DNA of 64,000 nt from the NCBI RefSeq assembly GCF_022458985.1, contig NC_061772.1, positions 14,684,001 through 14,748,000 of the forward strand, given 5' to 3'. The DNA is from Mugil cephalus (taxonomy: Eukaryota > Chordata > Actinopteri > Mugiliformes > Mugilidae). Position numbers and translations under genes: made by a program. Under the pieces are notes generated by a model. That model worked only from the letters and a program-made list of their open reading frames with translations, was not told the origin of the DNA and searched no databases. Of this stretch, positions 29,797 to 43,830 are shown in pieces (positions within the stretch are counted from its first letter, which is position 1; each line of letters starts with the position of its first letter).

Positions 29797-30673
29797 GTTT
29801 TCATCACTCTTCTCCTCAGCGTCTCCGGCTCAAACTCAACATAGCAGGCTAGCTGTTAGCCAGCTTCAGCTCAACTCCCACTAATGGTAACTACATTCCA
29901 CTACACTGCGCTCACTTCCTCTAGGGGTTATTATCATACTCCCCGCCCACAGGCCAGCCTCTCCTGGCTTTTTTTTTTTCTTCTTCTTTTGTGAACTGAA
30001 AGGGTATGAGGGTCTGGGGGATGCATTTGCGAGGACAACCCCCCTCCCCTACAAAAAAAGGAGAAGGAATGCACGGGTCCTACTGCGTTGTCATCCCCTG
30101 AGTCGCGTGTAGTGATAGGGTTAAAGAGTTTAGGGTGACCCCCTTTCTGTTGCATGTGTGTCGTAATGATGACTAACAGAGTGGCCCTTGTCTGCTCAAG
30201 GTTCACACAGGCACTGCTCTGTATACGCAGACCTTTTTCCCAAAACACACAGACATTGACGTGGCAGTCTGGAAAATAATCAATGTTAGTGTAGTGGAAG
30301 CAAAGAGTGGGGAGAGTGGAGAGACAGTTCCAGGCCCCCATCTTCTGGCTAGTGAGCGTTTAAGGGTTTTCATTTCCAAAATAATTCTCGCAACCACATT
30401 AATTGAATGTTAAGAAGAATATGTCAGTGAACTGTGATGGACCGAAGCTTCAAGGATAGGTCCCGTTCCGAATTGGGGTGACATCAGTACAGAGACGGGG
30501 TAAAGTTTTCTCTCCTCTTTCCAAGGATAGCAGCTAGTCCACAGCCATAGAAAGCAGCAGATCAAAGAGACTCGAGAAAGGCTGTTATTAGAGAGCTTAT
30601 TTGAGACAACCTCAGAAGCCGCTGCAGTGCTGTTTGGGTTGCGGAGGCTTTGTGAAGTGTTTGTTTTGTGTAT

Positions 30674-30895
30674 TTTTCTTTCTGTCGTTGGCACACCCTG
30701 GACAGGTGGCCGGTCTATCACAGAGCTAACACAGAGAGGCAGACAACCGTTCGCACTCGCATGCACACCTGAGGCCAATTTAGCATCGCCAATGAACCTA
30801 ACAAGCATGTCTTCAGACTGAACATGCAAACTCTGCACGGAAGGACTCCAGTTGACTGGTAGAGTCGAAACCAGAAACTTCTTGGTGTGATTTAT
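30674..30895 (-). mobile_element. Degenerate V-SINE-like repeat with LINE-type tail
   Basis: CACCCTGGACAGGTGGCCGG, ACCGTTCGCACTCGCATGCA, CCAATTTAGCATCGCCAATG and AACATGCAAACTCTGCACGG match blocks of the SINE at 17545-17778 and its usual tail. The head is badly decayed. It lies about 0.9 kb upstream of slc12a4 exon 1. Confidence 0.65.
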
Positions 30896-32263
30896 CAGTG
30901 CTAAACCTCTACATCTCCTAAAATCAGGGCAAAACGAATCACAAAATTAATTACCATGAGCTGTGGTCAGCTTATTCTTACTGATTCCAGGACTTACAAG
31001 AATCAAAAATAATGTAGTTTTATAGCATGTATGGACTACAAAAACATGCATATTTTTATTCTTATTATAAGAATAGCCTGCAGTGGGCTTTCTTAATAAT
31101 TACAGACTAATGAAGTGTCATTTAGTCCTCAAGTCACACACATTTTTTTTACCTGAACAAAGGCCATTCTGTTTCTTACAATGTATTTTGTAACACTAGT
31201 TTGTACATATTATATCATATATAATACCTAGAACATTCTAATGGGAATCTGCATCTTCCATAAGATGTTGGTTTATAAGAGATGATTCTCATTTAAGTCC
31301 GAAGCAAGCCCTTCAAGACATTGTCATCACAGGTCTGTCTGTTTTTCCCTAAAAGTGATAGTTGTGGGGTTTTATTCTACATACCGTCATACTGTCAATG
31401 TGGTGTAATATATATGAGTTGTAGTAACCAACCTACACATGTTTTTGAGTAAATAAAACACTGATAATAAAAACAAAATAATACACACAATTATATCTAC
31501 ATTTCTGTAAAAAAAAGATTGAGATGAGCTAAATCTGTCCACAAGCTGAACACAAGCATGTACGTATAGAAATAACTAAAATGGCTTGGGTACAGAGTGA
31601 CTTATACCAGGATTCCTCACTAATTGCTACCTTTGTGTTTTACAGCCATGTCCCACAGTAAAACTTACTACCCCCTTCTTCTTTCTGTTCTCATCGGACA
31701 GACTGAAGTAGTGCCGTTTCAAGACTGACCTTCTCACTTGGAAAATTAACGCACAAGGGATGACATCTGCCTCAAGAGGTTATTTCCTAATCCATGCAGT
31801 GCTGTGTACAAGTGAGGGTCAGTGAGCAGCAGGCAGGCACAATCTTTTCTTCCACCACGATTACTCAGTCTTGTGAAAAGATGTGTAAGCAGGAGGGGCA
31901 TGTACCGGGAAAAGAAGAGGCCCACAGGGGTACAGCTTGTTTGTAACATAGGGGAGAACTTGAGAGTCTGGGGCTGTGGTAGGAGCTGCTCACATTGACC
32001 CTGCGGCTCTTCTTAACTTCAGCATCTACCTACGTAGTTCGCTCAACGGTTCCTGTTGACGCCATATATTACACATATCATTCAGGACAACAAAAGGACT
32101 GGCTGAAGTCAAACGCGGATGACAGATTAGTTGGTCATTTTTTTCCAACTTGCAGAAAGCAACAAACTGCTAACTGGCTAAACATGGCCACACACTCTTT
32201 GTACCATTGTTTGAGTACAGCACTTGAACTCATATGTAAATATTCTTACACCAGAACAACTTA

Positions 32264-32264
<1 letters not shown>

Positions 32265-32316
<52 letters not shown>
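32265..32316. repeat. (CTCTCA)n simple repeat
   Basis: About eight copies of a six-base unit (ACTCTC). They give a false open frame with repeated Leu-Thr. Confidence 0.95.
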
Positions 32317-32317
<1 letters not shown>

Positions 32318-35300
32318 TCATATTTTTACCTTATTCCCTTCCTTGATGCTGAGGTTTGACTTGATGTTACCAGTGGCAACATTATCTGGCCTGTAATTAT
32401 GACTTTCACTCACTAGATGGCAGCATTTGAACATTTCAAAACACCTTGATGAAGCATTGTGTCTCCTTAATCCCTTGATAAAACTGTAAGTCATTGCCCT
32501 TTTTATGTCAGAATTTAACACCAAATAAACAACGGAGAGAATATTTTAAGGCCATTTGCCACTTTTTAATTTACAAAGATTAAATAACACTCAATTTCAC
32601 AACAGATGGACTAAATTTATTTATGAACAAAAAACAAATTTCATGTTTCTCAACTGTTTTTCTACCATGCTTAGGAGCATGAGTCATGAAAACAAATAGG
32701 CTTTTGAGTATCAGAATATGTTAAACTTTGCCTAATGGTTTTCATCTGTATAACCACATCAGTCATAATTGCATAAAAAAAATCTTCAGATGTAACATAC
32801 ATACTTAAGCCACTTAAAGTCGTCATTTTCTGTTTTTTCCCACAGTCGTTCTTCCTTTCTATCATTTTTTGAGATGAAGGACAACTTTAAAGACTGTTGT
32901 ATAAACAAGGGGCTTACTCAGTATTTCTGAAAGAATGGTTCTTAGCTGCATGGCTAACTCTAATTGGTTGTGAAAGCTAAGCACCCTTGTCTTTCTACCA
33001 ATGACACTGATTAAGATTTTCTAATACTGCGCCTGTGGGGACTTAAGTCAATCCAATTACCTTTGGCTGCCATGATTAGCTTGACGTGGCCCCAGGGGCC
33101 CTTCCACTTTGTCTCCAGCGCTGAAGATCTGGATCTGTGGGCAATGAATGCCATGAAGCCTGGCTGCTCTCCTGACTGAAAGGTTGACCATGGTACTACA
33201 TCATCCCTAAAGCAGCTTTGTCCGTCTCTGCAGCTAGACTGAGAGCAACGTTTGGGGAACGTCCTGTTTCTGCCATACAAGATTTATTTTCGTGACCAAT
33301 TGTATTAGTTTTGCCTACATATGTTGCACGACTTTGAGGCCTTTGGTTACAGAAACGAATGAGGTCTGGAAAAATAGTAGAAAAGCACCTACATGGAACT
33401 GCAAAAATAAGGATCAGTTTAATTTCCCTACTCCTGCCTCAGTAGTGATTCTTGTCATCCAAATGAAGGGGAAATAGTCCCAAGAAGTAAATAAATGATA
33501 ATGAACAACTGTCTGGAACATGTGTAAATTGAAAATAGGGCCTAATAACAACCTACACTTCATTTGCAATAATAAACAACAGAACCAAATGCATTTAGTT
33601 GTTAGTCTGGGTCAGATAGAAAAGCAAGTTCAATCTCTCTCTGTCATCCTGTCGCCTGCTGTGTCACTGAACCTAAAGATGTGAGAGGTGTTTCTGGAGT
33701 AGAAAACTGAGCTGAGTGCTCATTATAATTGCAAATCAACACAACTGAATGTATACAAATAAATATCTGCTATTGGCTCTGCTTCATTCGCTTCTGGTTT
33801 TATCATTGGTGTCATTTTAGCTGATTTCCTTGTCCAAATGTGAAATGTGTCACATGTTATAGCTGGTGGGGTCGCTTATTGCATTTGCCTGAATGCGGCT
33901 CTTGTATCCAAGTGTTTAGCTGAAGTTTGGTCTCGAGCACAGACCCTCAGCACCATGGACAGGGCCTGCTAAAGGTTGGAACAAATTATGAATCCTGACA
34001 GACTTATTTCAGGTCACACATTATGGCAACCAGAGCAGGGAACGCACAGGTATAACTGCTAACTACAAAATGACCTTAAGTGAGTCGGGCCTGACAGGAC
34101 TTTTGCCGGAACCATGGAATTTCTTTCACCCCTGGCGTGCAGTTCCTGTGATGACAAATCATGTAGTCCTTGAGGAAAAGAAAATCTATTTCACATTTAC
34201 GTTGCATTGATTTATTGTCATGTCATCCATGGAGTCGATGTTATTTCTTTTAAAGAGATCTTAAGAGGTCTAGCGGTCGCTTGTTGCTAATTTTAGTAGT
34301 TTAAAATTAAAATCAAAAGTTTACCACGGGGGGCTTTGCAGGCTTTCATTTCACAACATATCTGTACCTAATATTAAATAATATGACTGGATAGTATCAG
34401 ACTCCAGAATTGGAAAAAATTCCTGTCCATAACCATAGATGATTGGTGTCTGTGTACATCTCAACTTGAACTTTCCCTGGGCGTTGCATGTGTGGCTGCC
34501 CACTGCACAGAGTGGGCTCACTACTATGTGTATGAATGGATAGGTGAAAGGCGGAAAACTTTCCCACAAGAGATGAATAAAGAATAAGAAAAAATACACT
34601 ACAGTAGTAATATGCCACTGTTTCCTCCAGTTGGCAATGGAAATAGTGTAAATAGCTTAATTAGCGGCACCGAAACCTTATTTGTGGTGGTCCACACAAA
34701 ACTGTCTCAAAGCAGCGTGTAACAGGTGTAACAGGTCTGGGGAATTAACCCCAACCACAACATAAGCATATATTTGACTTCTTTATGAACCATCCTTGAG
34801 GAAAACTTCGTTTATATCCTCCAGGTTATCTGTATTTCTCTCTCCATGGCTTCTCTGGATCGCATCTCCTGGACCAGATCCCCTGGCTGAGACCACAAAT
34901 CTGTCTGATAAGAAAACAGCTCTGATAACCTAGTCTTATGTCTCTTCTCACACACACTTAATGTGCATGCTGTGTCTTATCACAGAGATGAAGTGGCAAC
35001 ACAGGATATCGTGCGCCGATGTGGGATCAGCAGCATGTTTAATCAAATCTGCAAAGGAGAGCCAATGTCAAATGGAATCTGTTCCAAAACTGCACAGTCA
35101 TAGAAAGAAAAGTTACTATTTTTCCTGTGTCTACAAAGAGGAACGTTCTTCCACTTTCTACAACATACATTGCATGGAGTCAACATGATGACAGGAACTC
35201 TGGCCATTCAGAATCTGCTACAAAAAAATAAAATTCTTCCTCTTTCTGCGTATCACGCAAAACATTAGTGTAATGCTTAGATTATAGTTCCTGAGAACAG

Positions 35301-35324
35301 ACAGATGGAGATGTACATGCACAC

Positions 35325-35404
35325 GTGTACACACACACACATGCGCGCACGCACACGCACACACACACACAGACACACATACACACAGACAAACACACAC
35401 ACAC
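35325..35404. repeat. Imperfect (AC)n microsatellite
   Basis: AC units interrupted by GC, GAC and ATAC. Open frames on both strands here (His-Thr or Cys-Val runs) are products of the repeat. Confidence 0.9.
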
Positions 35405-37202
35405 CATCCTCTCAGGAAATCTACTGCTGATGGACATGATAACATCAGGACCATACTCCTTCTTTAACAGAGTGCAGACTCGGAACCAGCTCAAACAGGA
35501 TTTCAGATGAGTGAGTGAAAGAGATAGAGTGAGAGGGCGAGGTAAAAACAGGGAAAAAGGGGAGTGTGGAAGGCAAAGAGAGGAAGAAAACTGAGAGAGG
35601 GCTGCGGACCAGAGATCCAGAGAAACAGAGACATTAACCCAGGGTTAGGTGAAAACAAACATTCTCTCCTGACTCACGACAGGACGTTTGTGTTTGCCCT
35701 ATCTGCTCCACTTTGTCTTTGTAGATAGGCATTGCACGTCATCTAGCTTCTGTACTTTTCAACGCTGTGTAATGGTAAACAAGAATATCAGCCAACAATT
35801 TGTAAACACGTGGACCCTCCAGTTGCCTGTTGGTTCCACATTTTTCTTCCAAATTAAAACAGGTAACTGGCCTTGACCTTTATGAGCCTCCAACATGAGA
35901 AGTTACTCTGTTTGTGAAATGTTGGAGCTGACTTTTTTGCTAAGGGTATTATTCTAATAGAGAAAAGAGTTCCATATGTAGCAGTAACAGGAGGTAGAGA
36001 TGAAGCACCAGAAGAAAACAACGTTTCTCATCAGTATCTGCGCATTTGTATGCAAATTTTCCAAAGAATATGTATCATTTTTTACTACATGCCAACTACA
36101 TCTTTGAAGGCAAAACACATGCAAGCCTTTCCTTCATCACAAGTTCCCCATATGAGACCACACAGACACTTCTATTCCCTTGCAGCAGCACAAAGATGTT
36201 TAGATAGAACAGCACGCAGGACCATGAGGCTCCAGAAGTGGATTACAAATTTTTTAAGAAAAGGATTTGTTGCTTATAAGAGTAATCAGTATCTATGCAT
36301 TTTTCGGTGTCTTTGCCTAGCGCGGTTCAGTCATCTAGTCAGCGGTTAGTTAGAGTAGTTGCTCCGACTAGGGCAATGACCACAAAGTAAACATCACTCG
36401 TTCAGCATCGGAACAGATACAAGTCCTGTGTTTAGTAGAAAAGCTTTTAACCATGACAAATGAAATGTTATTTGATGCCTCTTGATTGAATATGCTAGCT
36501 AGCTAATACACTATCCTCACTACTATTACTACTACATATAACAAACATCTGATAACATTTCCTTCAAGTCAAAATCTTCATACATAAATATACCTTTGTC
36601 CAAGACACTGGCAGACATCGTCAATTCAACTCCCAATGCTGCCGTAATTATGACTTACCACCTCAGTAACAGTCACGCAGGAAGTACTGGCGCGACACAC
36701 AAATCGTCTAAACATCCACATGGCCTCTATGTCTACAGTTCAGGATTCTTTATGAGAGCCAAGGGGTAGTAAGTTTTTATTTCTGACCAAATGTCGAACA
36801 GACAGTTGACTGGTCTTTCCAAACTACTGTCCATCAAAGAACCCTGGTTTGCAAAGTGATTCGGGTTATTCCGGATGGAAGATGAAAGAAACAACCTTGA
36901 GGAGGAGTAAAAACTATAATCTACTTGGTAGTGTTTTCCTTAGAGCTTAATTTTTTGTTTTTGAGGAACTCCCCATTATAACGTTTGAAAGAGAAAGATA
37001 TAAATGTAGGAGGCCAGCATGTGATCATTTAAGAATTCTTCAGCAGTTACAGGAATCACCTTCTTATCTCACGCCCATCTGATCTGAGCACATCCCTTTC
37101 CACGCAGGAACACACTGTACTGCTTTGTTCTGGTTCAAAGACCTTGCTGATCTTGCTAAAGAGTGACATAACCAATAGGCACTGGCACGTTATACATACT
37201 CC

Positions 37203-37638
37203 AGGCATAACATTATGACCACTTTCCTAATATTGTGTAGTTGTCCTCGTGCCTCCAAAACAGTTGTGACTCATCGGAGAATGGACACGGGTCTTCTGAG
37301 GGTGTCCTGTTGTGTCTGGCTATAGGATGTTCTTAGTGGGGGCCTTTGGGTCCTATGGGTAGAGGGGAGGGCCCTCTGTGGATCAGGCTTGTTCCAGTGG
37401 ATCTCACAGATACTTGAGCAGTTTGGGAGTTAGTGAATTTGGAGGACCAGTTCAACTGCTCGGGGTGGCTGCTGCCATTACGGAGGGTCATTGCCATGGG
37501 GTGAGGGTGCGTGGTCTGGTCTAGGCAGGTGGTAAATCGGCACAAATGTCAGGTCCAAAGCTTTCCGAGCCGAACATCATATTGACACAAGATGGTCAAT
37601 GTTATTCATGTGTTTTTAATGTTGTGGCTGATTGGTGT
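37203..37638 (+). mobile_element. Tc1-like nonautonomous element, near full length
   Basis: Begins AGGCATAACATTATGACCAC and ends near TTAATGTTGTGGCTGATTGG, giving weak terminal inverted repeats. It is about 435 bp long. Internal blocks (GTTCCAGTGGATCTCACAGA, GAATTTGGAGGACCAGTTCA) read on the minus strand as decayed transposase C-terminus (PNS...F...EIHWNKPDP-like). There is no intact frame. It serves as the reference copy for the other family members in this window. Confidence 0.75.
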
Positions 37639-40600
37639 AAGTATATATTTTAAGCAGTTTGTTAGTCAGCATGTCATGGTGGCCGGAAACTACCTATTAT
37701 TAAATTCCATCTTAAAACTAATTTTATTTTTTGATTTTCCATTTGTGTCTTATATGTTTCTTCTTTGTCTCTCTGTCGACTACTGTGTACTTGTATGGTC
37801 TTTGCGAGCCTGATTCTTCAGCACTTTGGTCAACTTTGTTTTGTGGCTATTTTTGAATGTGCTCAATAAATTAAATTGACTACTTGATGCCGCGTACCTT
37901 CATTAACCACTGATTTGATTTTTGTCAGTGGTTTGTGAACATCTGGTGTTTAATATGGGATGTTTTATGAGAGCAGCATGGCTCAATTATAAACTCTGTG
38001 GAAGTAAGAAAACAAAACAATAATCACATTTTAATAAAAGCTTCAAAGCATTAAATCTCAGGAAGTTAATATCAGACAGCACACGAGTAATTTTGTCTTT
38101 ATATCAACTCCCATGTAACAGTCAGATCACAGTTCAGTACAACCGTACTGTATTGTCCCTGTACTAGGCTGATGCACAAAAACGAAAAGATGGAAGTCTA
38201 AAAGTAGGTTTGGGTTTGCACTCATGCATAACTGTTACACCACAGTCCAGTCCTGTCGTAGTGTTTTAACTGTAGCCACACACACTCTAAATCAGGCCTG
38301 GCCACATGCTCAGTAAATTTGAAATTCCTCCAAATTGGCATGTCCATGTCCATAACGTCTCGTGCTGGGCTGTGTTTTGTTAGGTGTGCTGTTTTCGGTC
38401 TGGTGTGACTGCTTAAAAATAATTGCATTAGGCTGTGTGTGTCACATTAACATGACATCATAGAGTAAACATCATTCCCATGCATGCAAGCTTCCCTACA
38501 TTTTGCGTGCTGAGCCAGTACATCTTAGACTTTTTGTGTGTCTCTTTATTGCGTTACATGACAGTCGAAGTGGTTAGGGCTAAAGGTGGGCAGCAATAAC
38601 ATGTACAACACACAAAATATAGCACTGGACGTCCTATTGTCATTGTCATGCAGGTTATGGTATGTTGTTACGTTTATTTCATTTTGTAGAGTGTAGTTTG
38701 CTGTGCTCTGCTAATGTATTAAATTAAAAACAAAAGAGTTTATGATATTTAGCCAGGCCTACTGACTAAAATGGTGTTGTCTAAATCCTCGAAATATGCA
38801 CTGCATCAAAGAAACACAGTTGAATCGACGTCTCTCTCAGTTATTTTTAACAAACATGAATATTAAAACCTCCATGAGGGTAAGGTTTAGTGCAGGGCTG
38901 CTGCATTAGAATGCATTCCTCTGCACAAGTGTACTTATTGAAATGTGTGTATATTTTTAGGTAATCTCACCCATTTCCCTTGGCTTTCTTTCTTTTTTTC
39001 TGCCTATGTCGGTGACAGCTGCGGCATTGTGTTTTCAGGTTGTCCAATCAATCATGCTAATTTTTCTGAATGGGATATTTCAGAAACACCTTCGAGGAAT
39101 TTCTCAGCATAAAGATTCATGTGGACGTCAAAGGAACTGATGAGATCACTGTAACATCACAAAACAGATGTACGCCAATAACCCAAGAATGAATCTAATT
39201 ACGGCAAAAAATATATATATACGTAATTTAAATACATCAAAGTTCAACTTCACTGTGGCATGGTAATGTTCTGCATAACTTATATTAAATGCTATATATC
39301 ACAAACGTCTGGACAGATAGGGATGTAAATGGCCACTTGACTGGTTGGCCGAGGCATACAGCCGCAATGCAGGCATTTACAGGGTCCCATTATGAGCCAC
39401 TGCTATAATAAACTTCATTTCAGGGTTCATTTAACTGGCCCCTTTAAAAAGAACAACTGGGCACATTCTGGTCCTTGGCATCTTAAATGAGCCAGAACTG
39501 CAACTGATTATCACAGGTGTAAAAGCACTTACAAGGACTTACCAAAATCTAGGTCATATTACACTGACTCTAAATAACGACCCAATGCGTGCACACACAT
39601 ACACACAAACACTTGCCACGACCCCTCATCTCAGCCCAGGACATCAAACTCCTACCTTGATACTGAGCATTCCATATACACAACAAGTAATTAGCCACCC
39701 ATTTTATTGATGTTGACGATCTCACTTCTGAGTCAAGACAACGCAGGTAACTACAGAGCTGTTCCCACAGATACCGAAAGGTGCAGACGTGAACTGGATT
39801 ATGCACTTTAATCACACAGGTCTGCTCTTGGTTTTGTTCAGTTTTAATAATGATGCAATAAGCACAAATGTCTCAAATCTGGAGCACGTTGGATTATAGT
39901 TTCTGCACCATGAGAAAAACAAAAACAAAAAACACAACAAAATGAAAATAAAGAAAGCAGAAAAGTTATCATCAAATTGAGCTGCATATTTTATCCACTT
40001 GTGGAAGTGTAATGAAATACAGATATAGAACCACATGTGATAATGAATGAGAAGAATTTCTTTAGCAGACCATGTTAACAGACCAGCCTGAGTTTAAGTG
40101 ATTTTCCAGCGTGAGTTATCAGCAAAGTTTTTTAGTGGGGAATCGGCAGGACTGTGCCTATTTTTAAACGGCAACCTCGAAGTAACCCTCCCAGAAGGAG
40201 TTATATCAGATTGCTGTGGTCTGCCCTGGAAGTACGCGCATGTGTGTGCCCATGCGTCTACGTATATACACACACGCATGTATGATTAAGTGTCTGTTCT
40301 TCCCCCCGGGTAGGCCTTTCATAAATTTTAGCATTACAGCTGCTAAACCATATAGTCACTGAAGAGTAACACAACTCCCAGACTAAAGCTGAGGCAAATA
40401 AGATTTTAAATTTTGAGTGGCACCACTCTGCACTTTTATGCGTTGCTCTTAAAAAGATTTAATCTGTCTTCAACGTGACAGGTAGTTTCCCACACAGTAT
40501 AGGGGGCACAGATAATGTCTTAAACAACATGTTCCTCTGTAAGATACAAATGATTTGCGTTGTCTAGACAACTAATTTAATCTCGAGTCTTGTGGTTAAT

Positions 40601-43192
40601 GATTTTGCTCTAGGAGTTCTAAGAACTGAGGGCCATACGAAAGCATATCTTATGTGGGAATCAGAATTTAAATGAATTAGATTCATGTCTTTGTTTGTTT
40701 GAGAGACAGGAAGCAAGAACTATTTGTTTTTAATTGAAACGTTTGTTACCGTGGCTGAAAAAAAAAAAAGAACGGAATGGACCACAAATGTGAAGGAAAA
40801 GGTTTAAGAATTATCACATCCTTGTAAAGACACTTTGGACTTAGTCCAAGTTGGAGGGGTGGCCCAAGAAATAAACAGGAAATGCATCACCCACAGAGCG
40901 CATGCCCATGGGAGGAGAGGGGTTTCCTGCCTGCGAGGAATGCTGGTCGTCATGGCGTGTCCACAACTGTTCTGTAACACAACTTCCGATTTAACCATGT
41001 GGTTATAAACTACATTCAGAGACCCTGAAAGAGTGGGATGCGACTTCCTGATGCGTCCCTTGCTTTAACAGTAGGAGATACTAGAAGTTCTGCCCAGAAC
41101 AAAACAGCAACTCGCTCATTTATTTATTAATCCTGGCGTACAGTAATGGAAAACACCTAATGGGCCATGATCCCATTCATCAAATAAGAAAAACAGACAC
41201 ATTCGAAGATTGTTTTTGTCACATTTGGACATTGTGGTGGAAAACCTCATTGCTCACTGAGTTTCCTTCTCATTTCCAGGAAAAACAAGGCGGTATTTGC
41301 TGCACCAACGAGGGGCCCTGATTTATGACATTCTGTTAAACCTACCTAGCTATGGGTTGAGACCCCATGATAACCCTTACCCTAACCCTTTATCAGTCAA
41401 CTTAAATCTGCAACTATGCATATCTGTGAGGAAAGTGCATCAAATGATCCTCTGACACACACGATACTTCATTCTGTTAACACATCTGCCTTTCACCGCG
41501 TAGGACAGAAAATATATAACAATCATTTTCCAACTGATCTCCTTGGGCGAGGATTCTCTCCATGAAGTGTTCTTGCCATATGGATTATTGCCTTACAAGA
41601 GCCTGTGTGTATAGACCAAGACTTCCGTCTGAGGAGGTGCATTAAAAAATGGCTCTCCTTAACCCCAATCACATTAGCGCTGCACAGAGCTGACAATTAA
41701 GAAGCAGTCTATGGAGGTCTGGCTTGACTTTTATTGGCTAAACAAATCTGATGAAAGTTTGTGGGTTTGACCTTTTTGCTGCATTAAGGTAGAACTGGGG
41801 GCACGGAGAAGCAGAGAAGAGATGATCAGGAAAAGGCAGACCATTACGGTCAAAACATTAAATCTGTGCAGAAAGACTAAGACTGAATATTAGCCATTAT
41901 TTGGTGTTTACAAACAAAACTTTCTTACTAGTTGAAATGATGTTCTTTCCAGTTTCCAGATATATTGTTTTTTGATGTGTTACATCCTGTGGAAACAATA
42001 CTGCATTTTATGTTTTATTCGCTATGGCCTGCAGTGTTGCATAAAATTGACAGACACTTTGAAACCCCATGAGTAAAGTCTTAGTACATTCAAAGTAATC
42101 TAGGCTCTGTTTCTGCTTATTTTTCAGGCTTCTCAAAAACAAAGCACAGTTTGGGAATCTTCGCATGTCCCCAACGCAAAGTACATCTAATTCTTTTTTT
42201 TACTCACTGTGCAAAAAGTGTTGCAGCAGAACCAATGCAAACGTTGTTAAATTGCGTTACGGCATGTAGCGAAATCGTCTTCACATACTGTACTTCCAAT
42301 TATATTTCAGAAGTGAGCCTTTCCTCCCTCTGGAAAATAACAAAGAAGATTTTGAAATATTGATAGTTTTACAAAACAGCTTGAATTGAAACCAGACACA
42401 GATAAACTACTTGATTTAAAGGGTCACTAAACCCTGAAATTCTATTAGAAACATCACTGTGAAATCTTTCGTCATAGTCAGGAAGGGGAAAAAATATTCG
42501 TAAACGGACACATGCAAGCTGTTTATGAGCAGCAGGGGCAGCTTTTGCATATGATATAAGTAGTTTTGGAGAGATAAACAGTACCATCATACAGTATGCT
42601 AACAAGACATCCAGTGGGTACACAGATAATAATAATTGTAATGATGACATTAGGGAGTAATTCCTCTTTAAAGGTGTAAAGCTAATGTTAGGCTATAAGG
42701 ACATAAGGACACCATCAGTTCGTATATTTTTTCCCCAAAAATCACCATGTAATTCTGCCTGCCACCATGTATTAAATCTCACTGATTTACAGCACAAAGA
42801 AGTGCATTTCCAGTAGCTATGGTGGCTATTTCCCAAGTGGTAGAAATGCTGTTCCTTGGAACAACAACTGTGCAAACTCTACCTGGCAAAGTAATAAGAG
42901 CCAAGGAGAAAAACTGTATCACACAGTCAGTCAATTACTCGATGCAGGGCACTTCAAAGCAAGCATTTTATTAATGTTATCCCTACTAAATAAGTAAGTA
43001 ACAAACCTTCCATTTCCATCACTCTGCCGTGATTATTGCACTAAGATTGGTTGTTTCTTCCTTTAGACAGGTCCGAGACAGTTAGTGGAAGCTAACCCAA
43101 CACTAGCAGCCACAAAATAAACTAGCTAAGGACACCAGGATCAGCCAGAACAAAAGAAAGAAATATTTGGCAGGCAATATCAAAAATAAAGC

Positions 43193-43830
43193 TCACTCAA
43201 AGGCAGCTGGACTTGTTTGAGTTTACTTGGAGACATTTCACCACTCAGCCAAGTGGCTTATTCAGTCCAGAATGAGAGAGAGTTTAGGTTTTATTGGAAA
43301 CATCTGTTCGTGGTGCCCACCTGAGATGAACATACCGGTGCCTGTTAAACACCTAATACTCACCTGCGATTACAGGAAGTTCATCTTCTTCTTTTTACAA
43401 TGAGGGATTGTCTACCCACCTATTTAAGGCCAGAAGCTTCCCAGAATCGAGTTGTGAAACCGGTGACCCCACCAAAAACTGCTGAAAGCAACACCCAGGC
43501 AAGATACAAATGTGGCCTGGTACAAAGTTAGTCCCGTGGGACAACGTGTTGTCCAGCAGCAGCAGTCATTTTATTACCTCTCTCTTTTCTCCTTGGTTGG
43601 GAATGCATGCAAAGAGTGAGGTGAGATCATAGGCCATAATGGTTTCTTTTGGGTCCAGTTTGACTTTCTTGACAAGGTAAATAAAAGGTTGCCACCACCC
43701 AAAATAAACTCAAAGCTAAAACCTAAACTCATGACAAATCTTAGGAACTGAACACTTGAATGTCTAAAAAAGGGGCCACTTGTTTTTGGTTTAGGTTTGC
43801 TTTAAATATACCTTGACCTGGATGATTGAG
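43193..43830. repeat. Old interspersed repeat of uncertain class
   Basis: Blocks such as GGCAGCTGGACTTGTTTGAG, TTGGAGACATTTCACCACTC and GACCTGGATGATTGAGAACA resemble a repeat that I recall as frequent in fish genomes, possibly from a Penelope-like or LINE element. I cannot assign it firmly, and the borders are approximate. Confidence 0.4.

Noticed and set aside
31995..32396. 133-codon frame with a Leu-Thr repeat
   Set aside because: The repeat is the CTCTCA simple sequence. The remainder has no recognisable protein features or splice context.
35218..35510. Open frames with Cys-Val or His-Thr runs on both strands
   Set aside because: They are translations of the AC microsatellite.
41376..41395. 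Telomere-like CCCTAA words
   Set aside because: Only about two imperfect units in unique sequence; far too short for an interstitial telomere block.
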